Made by a program: the position numbers and the translations under genes
Assembly: GCA_964058845.1 (NCBI GenBank)
Contig: CAXKVR010000070.1
Location: 62,001-126,000 of the forward strand
Length of the DNA: 64,000 bases
From: Carex sylvatica
Taxonomy: Eukaryota; Streptophyta; Magnoliopsida; Poales; Cyperaceae
Direction of reading: 5' to 3'
Shown here: piece by piece, positions 1 to 12,479 of the stretch
Layout of the letters: each line of letters starts with the position of its first letter
How positions within the stretch are numbered: position 1 is the first letter of the stretch
The notes under the pieces: model-generated
What the model was told of the DNA's origin: nothing
The model's input: only the letters and a program-made list of their open reading frames with translations
Databases searched by the model: none

Positions 1-1068
1 CTGTACATCATTTTTAATTTTGTAACGAAAATTTTGTAGACAAACAAATACCATTCATCTTTTGTACATGTTTCGTCCTATTTTGCGGAGACTTCAAATA
101 TTTTCCATGGGAATTTATAGGAAAAATGATTTATCTGACTCGGTAGTCGGTCCGACCGATTATTCAAGAGATCAGTGGATCCAGTCAGGTTGGACTCGTT
201 GATGGACAAAACTATGTCCAATTCTTGGGTCAATTACTCTTCTTTCTTACCAACATCCTACTATATTATTTAATTTATTTTAGAAATTCTGTCCCAAGAT
301 ATAAGTAAGACAAAGCCTGTCCCAAGCCCCAACCTATTTTAATCTAACACAAGACATTAAATTAAAAGGAATATTTAGCTAGCTTAGCTGGCAATGGATT
401 TAAAAAATCCGGTTCCAAACCCAGGGCTCGCTTTTTTTGACTTTGACTTTGACCGATTTGTTTCTAAAAAAAAAAAAAAAAATGATTTGGCCGATTCTTT
501 TTTATTACTAAGTTTGTTTTCCGAGTTTTGTTCGAAAAAAAAAAAATATGCTGAAAGAACCGTTTGTTTGAAAATAAAATATTTTTTCTTCAAAAATATT
601 TGGCACGGAAAAAAATGTAGACATAAATAAATGTTTCTTTTTAAAAATTGGAGCATAAACAATTGTAAAAGGGAACCAAATTCTCTACTCTCCTGATTTT
701 TCTACCCCTCGTTCAATTTGTCCAATTTTTAGTTGATACATGACATAAATTTTTAATTAAATTTTTCTAGTAGAAAGGGGATAGCTTGCATATTTTCTTT
801 CCCTTTCTCTTAGCCTTTCAAATTCACAAAAAATAGGGATCTATTTGTAACTTTCCTTCTTCAATTGTTCTGACAATTGGTATCTTCTAACTTAACAGGA
901 CCACATTTTACACCCCGCATGACCACAAACCCGTTTCCAAGACTTAGAGCTTTGCTGCTACTAATCAAACTTTGCTCCCGCAATTCCTAGTCACTTCTCA
1001 TGCATTTATGTTTCAGCTTTTCTGTTCATACATAACTTTCGTTCTTACATCTGTGAACCAAGTTAGGG
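1..1068. promoter_or_regulatory. 5' flank of the WAK-like gene
   Basis: AT-rich non-coding DNA with homopolymer runs (A-run near 467-482, T-runs on the other strand). Two parts recur elsewhere in the window without a gene behind them. About 1-410 resembles 14,100-14,640 (shared order of short blocks ending near an 'aatggatt' stretch). About 890-1035 resembles 23,086-23,180 plus 23,387-23,405. No TATA box could be assigned with confidence. Short open frames here are low-complexity and not credible genes. Confidence 0.5.
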
Positions 1069-4000
1069 ATGGCAACCACGGGTATGAGTTGGAGATCAAT
1101 CTTTTATATTGTGATTCTATTGGTGATTGTCACATGTCCCTCTTCTTGTTTTGAAAGATTTGGTTGGTCGGAAGGAGAACCTTGTGATTCCATTCCATTT
1201 CCCTTTGGCACACGCGGCAGAGCCTTGCCTGGCTTTGAGTTGAGCTGCCACTCTGGGGAAGCCTACTTGCTACCAAGTAACAACCAATCTTACATAATCC
1301 GGGCTATCCAAAACAATACACTGTCTGTAAGTATTGGGAGTATTTACATCCGATGTTACAATGATAATGGATCTGAAATAATAGAAGATCATTCTGGTTT
1401 ATTAAACTTAGTGGGAACTCCTTACACAGTATCTTCCAGTGAAAATGTCCTTGTACTTGTCGGCTGTGATGATTTACTGAAGATCAATGTCACAGATCAT
1501 GGATATTCATATATCCAACAAAGTGGATGTGCTGCGTTCTGTGGATCATCACCTGATGGCAAATATTGCTCCGGATTGGGCTGCTGCACAGCTGCCTTAC
1601 CTAGTTATGGCATGAGGAGCTTTAGTTTGGAACTTGAGCGCATTACAAGCAGCACAAATGGTCGCTTTGCCAATTGTTCCATCACCTTCATTGCCGAACA
1701 AATAGCAGCAGTAGATATTGGGGACATTTTCTGGGGAAATTTAAACAACAGTTCATACCTCAGTTCTAAAGAGAAAGAATATTATCCGTACATCCAAACC
1801 TTAACTCTCGAGTGGGCAATTGGAAATCAGACCTGTGAAGAAGCAAGGAATCAATCAGAGAGCTACCATTGTACAAGCAACAGTGATTGCTACAACTCAC
1901 TCACAAGTTTTGGTGGTTATTTCTGCAATTGCAGCCAGGGCTTCCAGGGAAATCCATATGTCTTGGGTGGATGCGCTGGTACGTACTTTTTCAATGTGTT
2001 TCACAAAAAATTGATTTCAGTGCGCCTACCAACTCATTGATTATTGTGCAAGAAAGGGGCCAAAATTTAATTCTTGAAATTTTAAGTCATGGTAGTTGAT
2101 TCAATCCAATGATCTTCAATGTCTCTTCATTTTGTAGGTCTTGTTGCACAAATTAAGGTTTTCTTGCACACATCGCTAAATCAAATGGTTTCTGTTCTGG
2201 AACTTTATTACTATGAAATAATTAGTACTAAATGTCAGTATTAATTTGTGATTATGAAAAGGCGCTTTATATTATAGTACTAGCTTCTTTCATGACAGAG
2301 GTATTATTATATTTTGTTTTTGTTGTTTCATCTCTTAATTTTTCTTTTTGTTGCGGAGTCATGCCCGTTTGATAATTTTTTTGTATGCCTGACCAGTATT
2401 TCGAGTTGTAAGTTGTAACAAATAGTTCCAAACTTGTACTCTTGACAACAAAATAAATATTTTACATGTAACAATTAAGCTGTACTAGGCAATTTCAATT
2501 AGTTATTCCAACATTCAGATGATCCATAACCAGGCCTAATAATTGAAAACATAATTGACCATTTACTATTTTTTAGATATCAATGAATGCAAGGATCCAG
2601 ACTTGAACCCTTGCAGCGGGAATTGCATCAATGAAATAGGAAATGTGTCTTGCTCTTGCCCCAAAGGCATGATTGGTGATGGCAAGAAGCAAGGAAGTGG
2701 CTGCAGGAGGGTCTTTCCACTTGACCTTACCTTAGGTAATGGACATGTAGAAATCATTTAGGACTTGAAAACAACCATAATTAAAGAACATATCATAATA
2801 AACTAAATGCGAAGAGGGACTCAGAATCCTCTGAGTTTGTGTTATATATGATGTTATGGGACATTGACTTGTTTTGTTCACATGCATGGACATCGATACT
2901 CATCCCCAGAACAAACTAAAATGTATTTTCTTGGGTTGTGTGGGTTACATCCAGACCTGAAGAGTTCACATACGTTATTAGATTTAGTTGTTTTGAGTTT
3001 GGATCGTATTGAAATCTCAAGTTATATCATTTGATTTCTGTTGGAGCAATTCAGGCCTGGGTAGGGGATGATTGAAGTTATTGTGTTATTAACTTAGCAA
3101 ATTAATTTTATCAGAAGATATTTATTTCTATAAATTTTGCATGAAGTAACTAGGACATGTATGACAAATAAATTAGCACTGAAAGAAAATTATTCTGAAC
3201 AATTTTTGCAGGTCTAGGGCTTGGTTCCTTGTTCATATTGACTGCTGCAAGTTTCTTTACCTATTTGGCTTTCCAGAAAAGGGAACTCACAAAAAGGAGA
3301 GCCAATTTCTTCAGACAAAATGGAGGGCACGTGCTGAAACAACGATATGGTGCTGAAGGAATCGAGCCAAAAACAAAGATTTTCATGGAAGAACAGCTCA
3401 AAAAGGCCACAGATAACTACAATGAGAGCCAAGTCCTCGGCCGAGGAGGATTTGGTACTGTATACAGGGGAATTCTCCAAGACAAAAGTCTGGTTGCCAT
3501 AAAGAAATCAAAGCTTTCTGAGGAAAGCCAAGTAGAACAGTTCATAAATGAGATTATCATCCTTTGTCAAATAAACCACAGAAATGTGGTCAAGCTTTTG
3601 GGTTGCTGCCTAGAGACTGAAGTCCCGTTGCTGGTGTATGAATTTATACCTAATGGAACGCTGTTTAACTGCATCCATGATCCTATTCCTTTGCCTTGGA
3701 AAGATAGACTGAAAATAGCTGCAGATATTGCAGGAGCATTGGCGTATTTGCATTCAGCTGCCTCTCCACCAATCATCCACAGGGATATTAAATCAGCAAA
3801 TATCTTGCTAGACAGGAATTACACTGCTAAAATATCCGACTTTGGTGCATCAAGATCTTTGCCATTTAACCAAACTCATGTAACAACGATTGTACAAGGG
3901 ACTTTTGGGTATTTAGACCCCGAGTACTTTACTACGCATCAACTAACAGAGAAGAGTGATGTATACAGTTTTGGGGTTGTTCTAGCTGAGTTGTGGTTAA

Positions 4001-4402
4001 GGGAAAAGCCTATTTCCCATGATAGACCGACCGAAATCCAAGGTTTAGCTGCATATTAACATGCTTTTTAGCCAAGGCCAGCTGGCGCAAATGATGGAGC
4101 CTTATATAATAGAGGAAGCTGGTTTTGAGCAAATAGAAACCATTGGAAGGCTTACTAATAAATGTTTGAGCTTGAAAGGAGAAGAGAGGCCAACGATGAG
4201 GAAAGTGGCAACCGAATTGGAAAGGCTCCGACAAGCCATAGATCAAGAGTCAGCTCACATGGACACAGATGCGCTTGTTCCATTGTTGAGTGGGCCCAGG
4301 ATTGGAGAAAATTCTAGTTACTCAGGTGGTAGAGAGGAGGAAGTCACTAGACAGTATAGTCTAGAGACTAGCATGCAATATTCCATGGAACTGCCAAGAT
4401 GA
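1069..4402 (+). pseudogene. Wall-associated receptor kinase-like (WAKL), frameshifted
   Basis: Plasma-membrane receptor kinase of the WAK/WAKL type, a family that senses cell-wall pectin and signals through a cytoplasmic Ser/Thr kinase. Exon 1 is 1069-1978: signal peptide (hydrophobic residues ~10-27) and a Cys-rich GUB_WAK-like extracellular region. Exon 2 is 2577-2735: a calcium-binding EGF domain opening with DINEC. Exon 3 starts at 3212 with the membrane segment ([17 protein letters not shown]) and then the kinase: GRGGFGTVY loop, AIKK lysine, [12 protein letters not shown] catalytic loop, [13 protein letters not shown] activation segment. Both introns follow GT-AG and fall in phase 1. 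The frame stops at 4057-4059 (after LAAY). The rest of the kinase C-lobe and tail continues one frame over to 4402 (CLSLKGEERPTMRKVA), so one base was lost around 4057. Either this is a recent pseudogene, a truncated kinase is made, or the base is an assembly error. Confidence 0.9.
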
Positions 4403-7260
4403 TTTACTTGGGAAATTTCTTGGTCTTTTATGATACCTTACCAAGTCTCTATCAGACCTTTTCACGAAAAAAAAAAGCTAGTAAGTTTTGTAAAATAACG
4501 AAATGGCTGGTGATCTTTCATGCTTGTATCACTATATATGTTGCCTATGCGAACCTTCTGTGGTGTGTTTTGTTGTAAATGTTAGTGCACATGAGTTAAA
4601 AAATTTGAACTAGTTTTATTCGTCAAGAGAATAATGGAATTATCTATATAACATGCCTTTTAATTCAAATTTAGCAATTAGTTTTCCTTTGTAATGTAAA
4701 ATTAGATGGTAGCAGATATGAAATGAGTGGTTAAGCACCAAACAGTTGCAAATTAATTAATACAATGCAAGTGAGGTAGCATTTATTACCAGTAAAGCTA
4801 CTGTAAATCCCATCAATTCACAGGGACATTAAACCAATGGACCCAACATCAATACCAAGCAGATTTCTTTCTACAAGTTAAGTAACGTACTAACGTTAGG
4901 AACATCACGAACCAATACCACATGTAGCAGTATTCACACACTGTGCTTCACAAGGAGTGTCAAAAGTGTAATGCTTGTGGCAATCAAAGTTATTTTTTTC
5001 TCTGTCATGACAGAAAATAACTTTGATTGTCATGACAGAGAATCTGGACTCTTCTTCTGAACTCATGCAGTATTCACAAGGAGTGTCAAAAGTGTAATGC
5101 TCGTGAAACAATATCCATATGTAATGAAAGGTATAAATTTGGTTGGGCTTCTATTTTTGGATGCTGATTTAAAATACAAAATCCTTTTTTTTTTTATAAA
5201 TATCTTATATCTTATATCTTTTATCATACCATCTTGATTTTATGAATTTGATTTAATCTGTTTGTATTAAACAGAGGCTGAGATAAATAAGGTGAAAAGG
5301 AACCAAGTTCTTCTGATAAATTATATTTTTTTTTTTCATATTTATCCTTTAAATTTTTTAATTTTCACAAAATTAATAGTAGTCTCCTCATAAATGAAAT
5401 TACATAATATTTATTTATTCTGCATCTTCAGACTTCAATCCTAATTTTCTGACTTTGTCAATGATTTAAATCAAAACGATATAATCTGAAGAGTAGGAAA
5501 AAAAATAACAAGATTAAATTACCTATATCATTATATATATCAAATCAAATTAAGATTGAAGTCTGAAGATGTGAGTCGATTCGAATTGGGCTTTTTTCAG
5601 TTTAGAGTCCAATTCATTATAAAAAATTAAGCTGTTCAACTTATTGGTTCATGAGCCGGCTCAACTCATTAGCAGTCCTAGGGCCGGTGACACCATTGCA
5701 AAAATTAGGTTGGAACAATAACCTAGATTATTATTTAGATAATTGGAAATTTAAATATGTATTTTATCAATGGATTTGTTTGTTAACCTACTCAAAGTTG
5801 CAATTATTGTTTTCATGACATATTTAATTTTTTTTTTTTCTGAACTGGATTTCATATTCAAGCTATGTATATGCATCTTTGCATGTATATATAGCACACA
5901 CACAGACACACATATCTGTATGTATACTTTACAAAATATCATCTAGTGCCTATAAATGCAAAAAAATTCACCTTTTTATAATTTATTGTAGTCCTGTGAC
6001 TCCTGTCCTGTCCACCTCAAGCAGGCTGGGCCAAGTTGAACATGAACTCGATTGGGCCACATAGGCTTATTTAATTTGAATTTGTAGTCCTCAACAAAAT
6101 GAATAACACAACCTGGTATTTTCAGCTCTTTCTGCTGGTGATTATATTATTTTTTTTATTTTTTCAGCAACTGTAAACTACCTGAGAACAGATTACTGAC
6201 ATGTTTTGAAAAAATAAACTTGAAGAGTTCTGCATTTCATTTTGAATTTTTGATCATCACTAAATAATGAATTGCAGAAATCAACTCTGTTTTAATTTTG
6301 TCAACAAAGCTGCAGTAGTGCCATCGTCAACTAAAGCAGTAGTTTGGATTATTCTTTTATTTTTTTAATTAGTTTATAAGTTGATGGTGAAAGAAGAAGA
6401 AGAGACAATACTTTCTCTTCAAAAGTAAAAAAAAAAAAAAAAACTATATATAAGGAAAATATGGCATATTTTATCATGTAGCATTACCGTGCCAAACAAA
6501 TTAGAAATTCTCACAATTTCTAATAATATAGAGTGAAGGTAATTGCAACATCTTTTGTTTGAATTCCAGGAAAGAATTTCAAATTATAATGTCATGGACA
6601 GATGTAAAATGGAAGAAGTTATTCCTATGTAATTTGGAGATCATATTTCCCATGCATATGGAAGACAGTCCAAAGAGTGAAAGTACTGTTAAATGTATGT
6701 TAGGAAACAATATTCAAACCCTGGTAATGTAAACCAGACTACAATCATGTAAATTTCAAACCCTATTAAGGAGGAACATAATGTGTTTTTATTTCTCAAA
6801 CTCTGATTTTTTTTTTAAAATAATGTAGACCTCAACTTTAGGGGCTTATTTGCATGAATCACAATATTATGTAGTTCACTGCAATTTAGTTTCCCTTCCA
6901 GCTATCAATTCCTCATCACAGTTGAGAAAGTTTTCATGTTATATATATATTAATATTTGTATTCCTTAGCATTACTAAAAAGAAAAAAAAATGATGAATG
7001 ATTATTTCTTTAGGATAATGTACTGAAATCATCACCAAAAGTAAAAAAAAAAAATGTTTGGCATACAACTACATTAAAGCTATACAATAGCATGCATATA
7101 ATACATATGATCGGGCTGTTAAACTTGCAAATATCAATATCAAAGTACAAATAATAATACACAAACAAATAAAAATTACAAGATTGTTACCAGCCATTTA
7201 ACCCTTCATCCCAATCTAAAAAAGTAAATAGAACTAGGCAACATATCATACACAAATCAT
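4403..7260. other. Intergenic, AT-rich, no gene seen
   Basis: Between the WAK-like gene and the 3' end of NLR1. It holds poly-A/T runs, a hairpin with flanking direct repeats (separate entry), and a low-GC stretch with short (CA/TA)n tracts near 5,875-5,920. No open frame with recognisable protein similarity was seen on either strand. Confidence 0.5.
4928..5106. repeat. Perfect 16-bp hairpin inside a direct repeat
   Basis: Arms 4981-4996 and 5014-5029 are exact reverse complements (caatcaaagttatttt), with a 17-base loop containing tctgtcatgacag. The pair is bracketed by two direct copies of a roughly 35-bp unit (about 4943-4980 and 5073-5106; core aaggagtgtcaaaagtgtaa). On the minus strand the arm reads like the short NLR segment that encodes EK-NNFDCHA, so it may come from an NLR piece, but the match is too short to be sure. 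Confidence 0.55.
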
Positions 7261-7269
7261 GCATGGTAG

Positions 7270-8146
7270 TTAAATTTACAATCATCAAATCCAATTCCAA
7301 ATAAAAATAATACACAAAGCAAACACATATTAAACAAGGTTCCTTGAGTCATGAATTTCCTGGATAGTGTGCTTAGAATTGTAAATTATATTGCAAGTTG
7401 CTAAGGTAGTATAAGGCATACAGCTTAGCAAATCACATATTTTTGCCATAAATAAGCACTACAAGGAATTGAGACTCAACTTTATTTTTATCCAAACTAA
7501 AAGTAAAAACACAACGAAATATTATTCATTACATAATAACAACCTTCTTAAACAAAGAGCTCCGGGTTGATTGTTTCTGCATGCAATTCAAATGTGTGAA
7601 AGGCCTGCGATATGAAATTGAGCACATATTTTTCAATTGTAGAGTTTTAAGGAAACTTGAAAAAAATAAGTAAAACAGTAATTATTTTATACCGATTATT
7701 TAATATACAACCAATAAACTAATTATAAGCTTCATAATCTCTCAAGTCAATAACATTAATTAATTAATGGTTGGAAAAATATAAAAGGTAAACTTCAGAA
7801 AAAGCATGGAGGAATTGCAATTGTGTCTAATCAGTTTAAGTGTATTCACAGCAGCAAAACAATTTAAAACTTATTTGTGATTATATAATATTCATGAAAA
7901 GAATGGCAATAGAATAGATCTTGCATGCAGGAACAATTTTTTTTTTTTTGTTGGAAATAATGAATAAATAAGCGGAGTCATTGCAATCATAAAGAAACAA
8001 GTCTAGACTAGTTTTCTAAGGAAATAAACAAATAGGACACAACAATCTTTTTATGCATTTTGACACATTAATAATTGGTACAAATCCTCAAATTATTTTC
8101 ATGTAACGGACAAAAAAATTATACGCACAAGTTTCAGAATGCAAAA

Positions 8147-8180
<34 letters not shown>

Positions 8181-8191
8181 TGGAGGCATAC
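7270..8191 (-). other. NLR1 3' UTR intron and terminal exon
   Basis: Forty bases past the NLR1 stop, the minus strand has a good donor (gcaag/gtatgcc, intron from 8191). The acceptor tttcatatcgcag/gcc puts the exon at 7604 and below, so the intron is 7605-8191 (587 bp) and contains a (TA)n run at about 8150-8178. The exon continues to at least ~7270. The acceptor and exon sequence are conserved 3' of NLR4 (56,816 and below) and in a relic at 17,470-17,835, and the acceptor is recognisable for NLR3 (37,382) and NLR2 (30,356). The polyadenylation site was not identified. Confidence 0.6.
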
Positions 8192-8230
8192 CTTGCACTC
8201 AAATCATTGAATGTGAATTGGCTGCCAGCT

Positions 8231-10966
8231 TTAGAAAACATGACAGGTGACATGAAATAGTTGGTGAGTTCCTTCAGCTAAACCCCAAAAATAAACAGGC
8301 ATATCTTTGCAATTCATCCGCTTGAGATTAACGAGGTGCTCGATGCCCTTTGGGACCTCCATTAGCTGTTTCAGTTCCCACAACCCAATCTCTTCCAGGC
8401 TCTCCATGGTTCCCTGCTCCATCTCCACTTGAATCAGATTAGGCATTAAAGCTAAGTCCAGTGTCTTCAATTTAGGAAACCACCCTGCCTTAAAAATTAG
8501 TTGTTGTCCTTCATATGCTCTTCCAAGGAACAAGTATGTGAGGTTTCTGCAATGGGAAAGAGATGGCAGAGGATCATTTTGTAGTTTAGACCACCAAAGC
8601 CGTAGCCCTTGGATGCTATTCTCAGATATTTTGAATAGAGGCGATTCAAGCATGGTTTCTTTAAGTTTCCCTCTGAGATTTAACTTTTGAAGTTGTGGGG
8701 GGTTCAGGCCTCCCAATTGGAGAATCTCATCCTCATCGCTTGCAGTCATAGATAAGAAGGAAAGGAAACTCATCTTTGATAATGATTTGCATAACTCTAC
8801 TGAGTGGTTTTCTTTCACATTCCATATCCGTAAGCTTCTCAGTTGGGTTAAATTACCCAGTTCTCTTACTACCATAGCATTTGATTCTAATGCCTGTATA
8901 GTCTGGAGATCTTTCAAGTAAAATATGCCCTTAGGTAAAGAGATTCCAGTACGAGTCCGAAATAACCTATATGTTGGATCCACCTCCACTCCAGCAAATA
9001 GGTGCCGTAACCTTTTTAACTCTACTATGCCGTCTGGTAGCTTCTGTATTTGGGAACTCCAGAGATCTAATGTTTGCAAGTTTTGAAGTTTCTTGATAGA
9101 TTTTGGTAAAGATTTAACCTTTGTTTTTCTTAGACCCAAGTAGTGGAGATTGAATAAATCCCCAATTGCATTTGGAACCGTTTCAATTGGCAAGCCTTCT
9201 AAATCCACAACAGTAAGATACCTTGACTTATCAAAAATCATTGATAGCAAAGGAAATGAGGGCACATCATGGTCAACTGACATAATGGTTCTGAGTTTTG
9301 GTAGACAAACATCATTCCAGAATGTCTCCCTTAGATTGATCATTGAGAGCCGACGAGTAAAACTGTTGGCATTTTCTGACTTGTTATCCTCATGCAACAA
9401 TCCAAAATTTTCTTTTCTGCATAATGAGATGGCCAACTCTCTCATTGTATCATGCATTTGGCATCTCTTTACCCTACCAAAATAATTTTTTTTTACGACC
9501 TGTAACATGCTGCGATGTATGAGCTCCATGAGATAACCCTCTGCCACCTCTTCTAATGTGCTTCTTCCCTTTTGTTCTATAAAGCCCTCGGCTATCCAAA
9601 GCCTTAGTAGTTTTTTTCTTGGAAGGGAAAAATCCTCTGGAAATAAGCTACAATATAGAAAGCAATTTTTGAGGTATTTTGGAAGGTACATGAAGCTTAA
9701 ATTAAGAATACTTTTCAGGTGATTCAAATTTGGGTTGTTGTCTAACTCCCAGGTAAGTTGATCATGTACACGCCTCCATTCAGATACGGTCTTCTCACGG
9801 CAAGATAATACACCACCCAAAGAAACAAGTGCTAATGGCAACCCATCACACTTCAAAACAATCTCTTTTGCGCACTTCTTCAAGGGAGGAGGACATTCAT
9901 GTTTTCTTTCAATAGGAAACGCCTTTTTACAAAACAGGTCCCATGAATCTGATTCAGATAAAGGTTCTAGTTTTAGTCTATTGCTTTCTGGAGAAAGGTT
10001 AGCTACCTCAGCCATTCTGCTAGTAATCAAAATTCGACTTTTTCGATGGTTATCAACAAACGTATTGTTTATATCCAGAAATGTTTTTGGATCCCATATA
10101 TCATCTAAAACAATTAGATATTTCTTTTCCCTCAAGTTATCCCTCACCGCATCTTTTAATTCTCTGAGATCCATGTTGGATGTGTTGATTGTATTATTTT
10201 GCCCTTTACAAATTTCAGAGATTATATTTCGGAGAAGATTCTCCATGGTATAAGATTGAGAGATATTAATCCAAGCATGAACATCAAAATTATTTTTTTC
10301 CCTGTTGAAAATATTAGTAACAAGGGTGGTTTTGCCAACACCACCCATCCCCCAAACAGATATTATAGAGAGTTTTGGATCCTTGGAGTTTAGCAAACTT
10401 GTCAACTTCACTTTGTTTTCTTTGATTCCCACAATTTGATCTTCATTAATGAAATGCGCGGATACAGCTATATTATGTGAGTACTGGTTTGAGAAGTTAG
10501 GGTTCTTACCATTTTTTATATCTATTTTATGCAACCATCGTTCTTTTATCCTTGCAAGATGATTAAGGCTTTCCTTTGCTTCGAGCAGTTGACTGGCTAT
10601 TCTTTGAAAGTTTACCAATAACTTTGGCTTTTTAAAAAGTTTTTTCACATTGAATAATATCCCATCAGACTTCTGGTTACCAATTAGATATGCAAATTCA
10701 ACCACGATATCTTCAATATGATTTGCTAACTTTTGTACCTCTTTTATCCAAGCTACTTGAGATTTGTGGCTTGGATGGTCTGTTTCTATCTCATCAATAA
10801 ATTCTTGCATCACGCGAAGTTCACTACTAATGCTGTTCATATTTGCTTCGAGGTTTGCATAAGTTGAGCGAAGCTCTGAAACTTGAGATGTTGCTAGGTT
10901 CACTACTTCTTTAGCCAAGGTTTCTCCAAGGACCTTGAGGGCAGCAAAAATGGCCACCTCAGCCAT
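8231..10966 (-). CDS. NLR1: CC-NB-ARC-LRR disease resistance protein, RPM1-like
   Basis: Intracellular immune receptor of the coiled-coil NLR class, 911 aa, intact single coding exon. An Rx-type N-terminal coiled coil covers residues ~1-150 and has an EDVID-like stretch (HIEDIVVEF ~83-91). The NB-ARC follows: P-loop GMGGVGKTT 206-214, kinase-2 LIVLDDIWD ~284-292, RNBS-B RILITSR ~311-317, GLPLAL 375-380, RNBS-D CFLYCSLFPED, and a canonical MHD (QMHD, 504-506). Leucine-rich repeats run from about 560 to the C terminus. The start is the ATG at 10966, in the same position as in the three paralogs (MAE-VAIFAALKVLG). It is closest to NLR4. By family, ADP/ATP exchange at the P-loop switches the receptor on, and the LRR gives specificity; no effector can be inferred. 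Confidence 0.95.
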   Translation of the reverse strand: MAEVAIFAALKVLGETLAKEVVNLATSQVSELRSTYANLEANMNSISSELRVMQEFIDEIETDHPSHKSQVAWIKEVQKLANHIEDIVVEFAYLIGNQKSDGILFNVKKLFKKPKLLVNFQRIASQLLEAKESLNHLARIKERWLHKIDIKNGKNPNFSNQYSHNIAVSAHFINEDQIVGIKENKVKLTSLLNSKDPKLSIISVWGMGGVGKTTLVTNIFNREKNNFDVHAWINISQSYTMENLLRNIISEICKGQNNTINTSNMDLRELKDAVRDNLREKKYLIVLDDIWDPKTFLDINNTFVDNHRKSRILITSRMAEVANLSPESNRLKLEPLSESDSWDLFCKKAFPIERKHECPPPLKKCAKEIVLKCDGLPLALVSLGGVLSCREKTVSEWRRVHDQLTWELDNNPNLNHLKSILNLSFMYLPKYLKNCFLYCSLFPEDFSLPRKKLLRLWIAEGFIEQKGRSTLEEVAEGYLMELIHRSMLQVVKKNYFGRVKRCQMHDTMRELAISLCRKENFGLLHEDNKSENANSFTRRLSMINLRETFWNDVCLPKLRTIMSVDHDVPSFPLLSMIFDKSRYLTVVDLEGLPIETVPNAIGDLFNLHYLGLRKTKVKSLPKSIKKLQNLQTLDLWSSQIQKLPDGIVELKRLRHLFAGVEVDPTYRLFRTRTGISLPKGIFYLKDLQTIQALESNAMVVRELGNLTQLRSLRIWNVKENHSVELCKSLSKMSFLSFLSMTASDEDEILQLGGLNPPQLQKLNLRGKLKETMLESPLFKISENSIQGLRLWWSKLQNDPLPSLSHCRNLTYLFLGRAYEGQQLIFKAGWFPKLKTLDLALMPNLIQVEMEQGTMESLEEIGLWELKQLMEVPKGIEHLVNLKRMNCKDMPVYFWGLAEGTHQLFHVTCHVF

Positions 10967-12479
10967 GATTGATTAATTAGCTTCAACTGTACTTCTTATT
11001 TATTCATTGATTGTTTAGCTGTTCAAAGCAAATATCAAGATTAAACAATCTTATAAGATATACAATTTCATTAACAATTTTTTTTAATTTTCTCTATTAT
11101 TGATAATTGATTTTTTTCTTCTTGAAAATAAAAATTATTATTCCAAATGTATGTTAAGATAAATGTTGATGGAATTTCGGGTATGGATTCAATTCGTGAT
11201 GCATTTTTTAGACACTCTGGATCATTAATTTCTAAGTGATTTGGATTGATGTTTAGGTTGATATAGGCTTCAAAGTTCAAACAGTGAAACAAAGGGTGCC
11301 ATGACCCACGAAGACTAAGACCATGGGTTGTGGTTTGCTACTTTGCTCTGTTACATTTCGGTCAGGAACTCTGAGCTAGGCTCAGTTAGAAGTTAATCAA
11401 GGATCTAGAGCTTCGGTTAGTCATTTAAGCATTCAGTAGGGGAGAAAAGGAATAGATTTTTAGTCGAGTCAGTGTCTGGTCAAGGTGCTCGTAGAAGTGT
11501 GCTCCTCGTTACTCACGCTATTGCTGGGATGCTGAGTTGGTTCAGTCTGAACTTTTCACAGCCTGCGAATCAGATTGTGAACCAGTCAACTGCTCTAGCT
11601 GTTTTGTATATTTTGAAGTATATAATATATTAATCCTATCCTCTATTTGAATATTTTCTTTTTGAAAACTCTTAAATACATAGAAAAGGTTTTTAGAGAG
11701 AGAAAAAGAAAAGCACATTAATTAGCAAGGGTATGTTCTTGATTTTGCAAGAAAAAACGGAATGCTCCAAACGAGGTGCTTCAGGTCGAGGTTCTTGAGT
11801 TGTGGAACAAAGAAAAAAAGGCTCGATTTTCGTGGTCTTTCTTCAGCAGGTAATTTCTCGAAAATTAGAAAACTTGGGGTTTATAATAGATGAATAGAAC
11901 TCGCAAAATTGATCTGTGAACAAAAACCACTGCGGTATATCTTGTTCCTTAATGATTTTAGAGGAAATTAATGAGTGAGAATTTTGTTTGTACATGTATC
12001 TTGTATTCCTGTCCTGGAAAGTATAGTTCCAACTGGTGAAGTGGTGCGAACCATATCGGAGTTGGGTTTGCTATGTAAGGATCAATTAAATTGCCATTTA
12101 CAGTATGATATTTGATAATGATTGAGAAGTTTCAAAGATGAAAATTTTGTAATATAAAACTTTCCATTATTGTGAGACCAATATAAAGAAAAAAGAAATC
12201 GGTGCTCTATATATATTATATCTACCCATATTAATTAATAATTATAGATGACGTAGAAATCTACCAAATATAAAATGAAAAAAATAGTAGAAATTAAGCA
12301 ACAAAACTAGAGAACTTGAGGCTAGAAATATAGTTCCCTTTTTACCTAAAAAAAAGGGTCTTATATATTTATCATAACAATACTATTGAATTAATATTAT
12401 TTTCTAGCAAAATTGGAGGCTAGAAATATCTTTGAGGAAAACATTAAAAGAATAAGCATTCTAAAAATATATATAAAAA
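10967..12479. promoter_or_regulatory. NLR1 upstream region, otherwise empty
   Basis: Holds the NLR1 5' flank directly upstream of 10966 and then AT-rich DNA. A less AT-rich patch at about 11,290-11,600 has no recognisable coding frame or element ends. No gene is supported. Confidence 0.4.

Noticed and set aside
394..662. Overlapping 78- and 92-codon frames on both strands upstream of the WAK-like gene
   Set aside because: Low-complexity Lys/Phe-rich translations of poly-A/T runs; no conserved motif.
8231..10966. Plus-strand open frames inside NLR1 (for example 9,150-9,485 and 9,981-10,253), and similar antisense frames in NLR2, NLR3 and NLR4
   Set aside because: They are antisense shadows of the conserved NB-ARC codons. 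The same shadow recurs at the matching place in each paralog, and none shows a domain or independent codon pattern.
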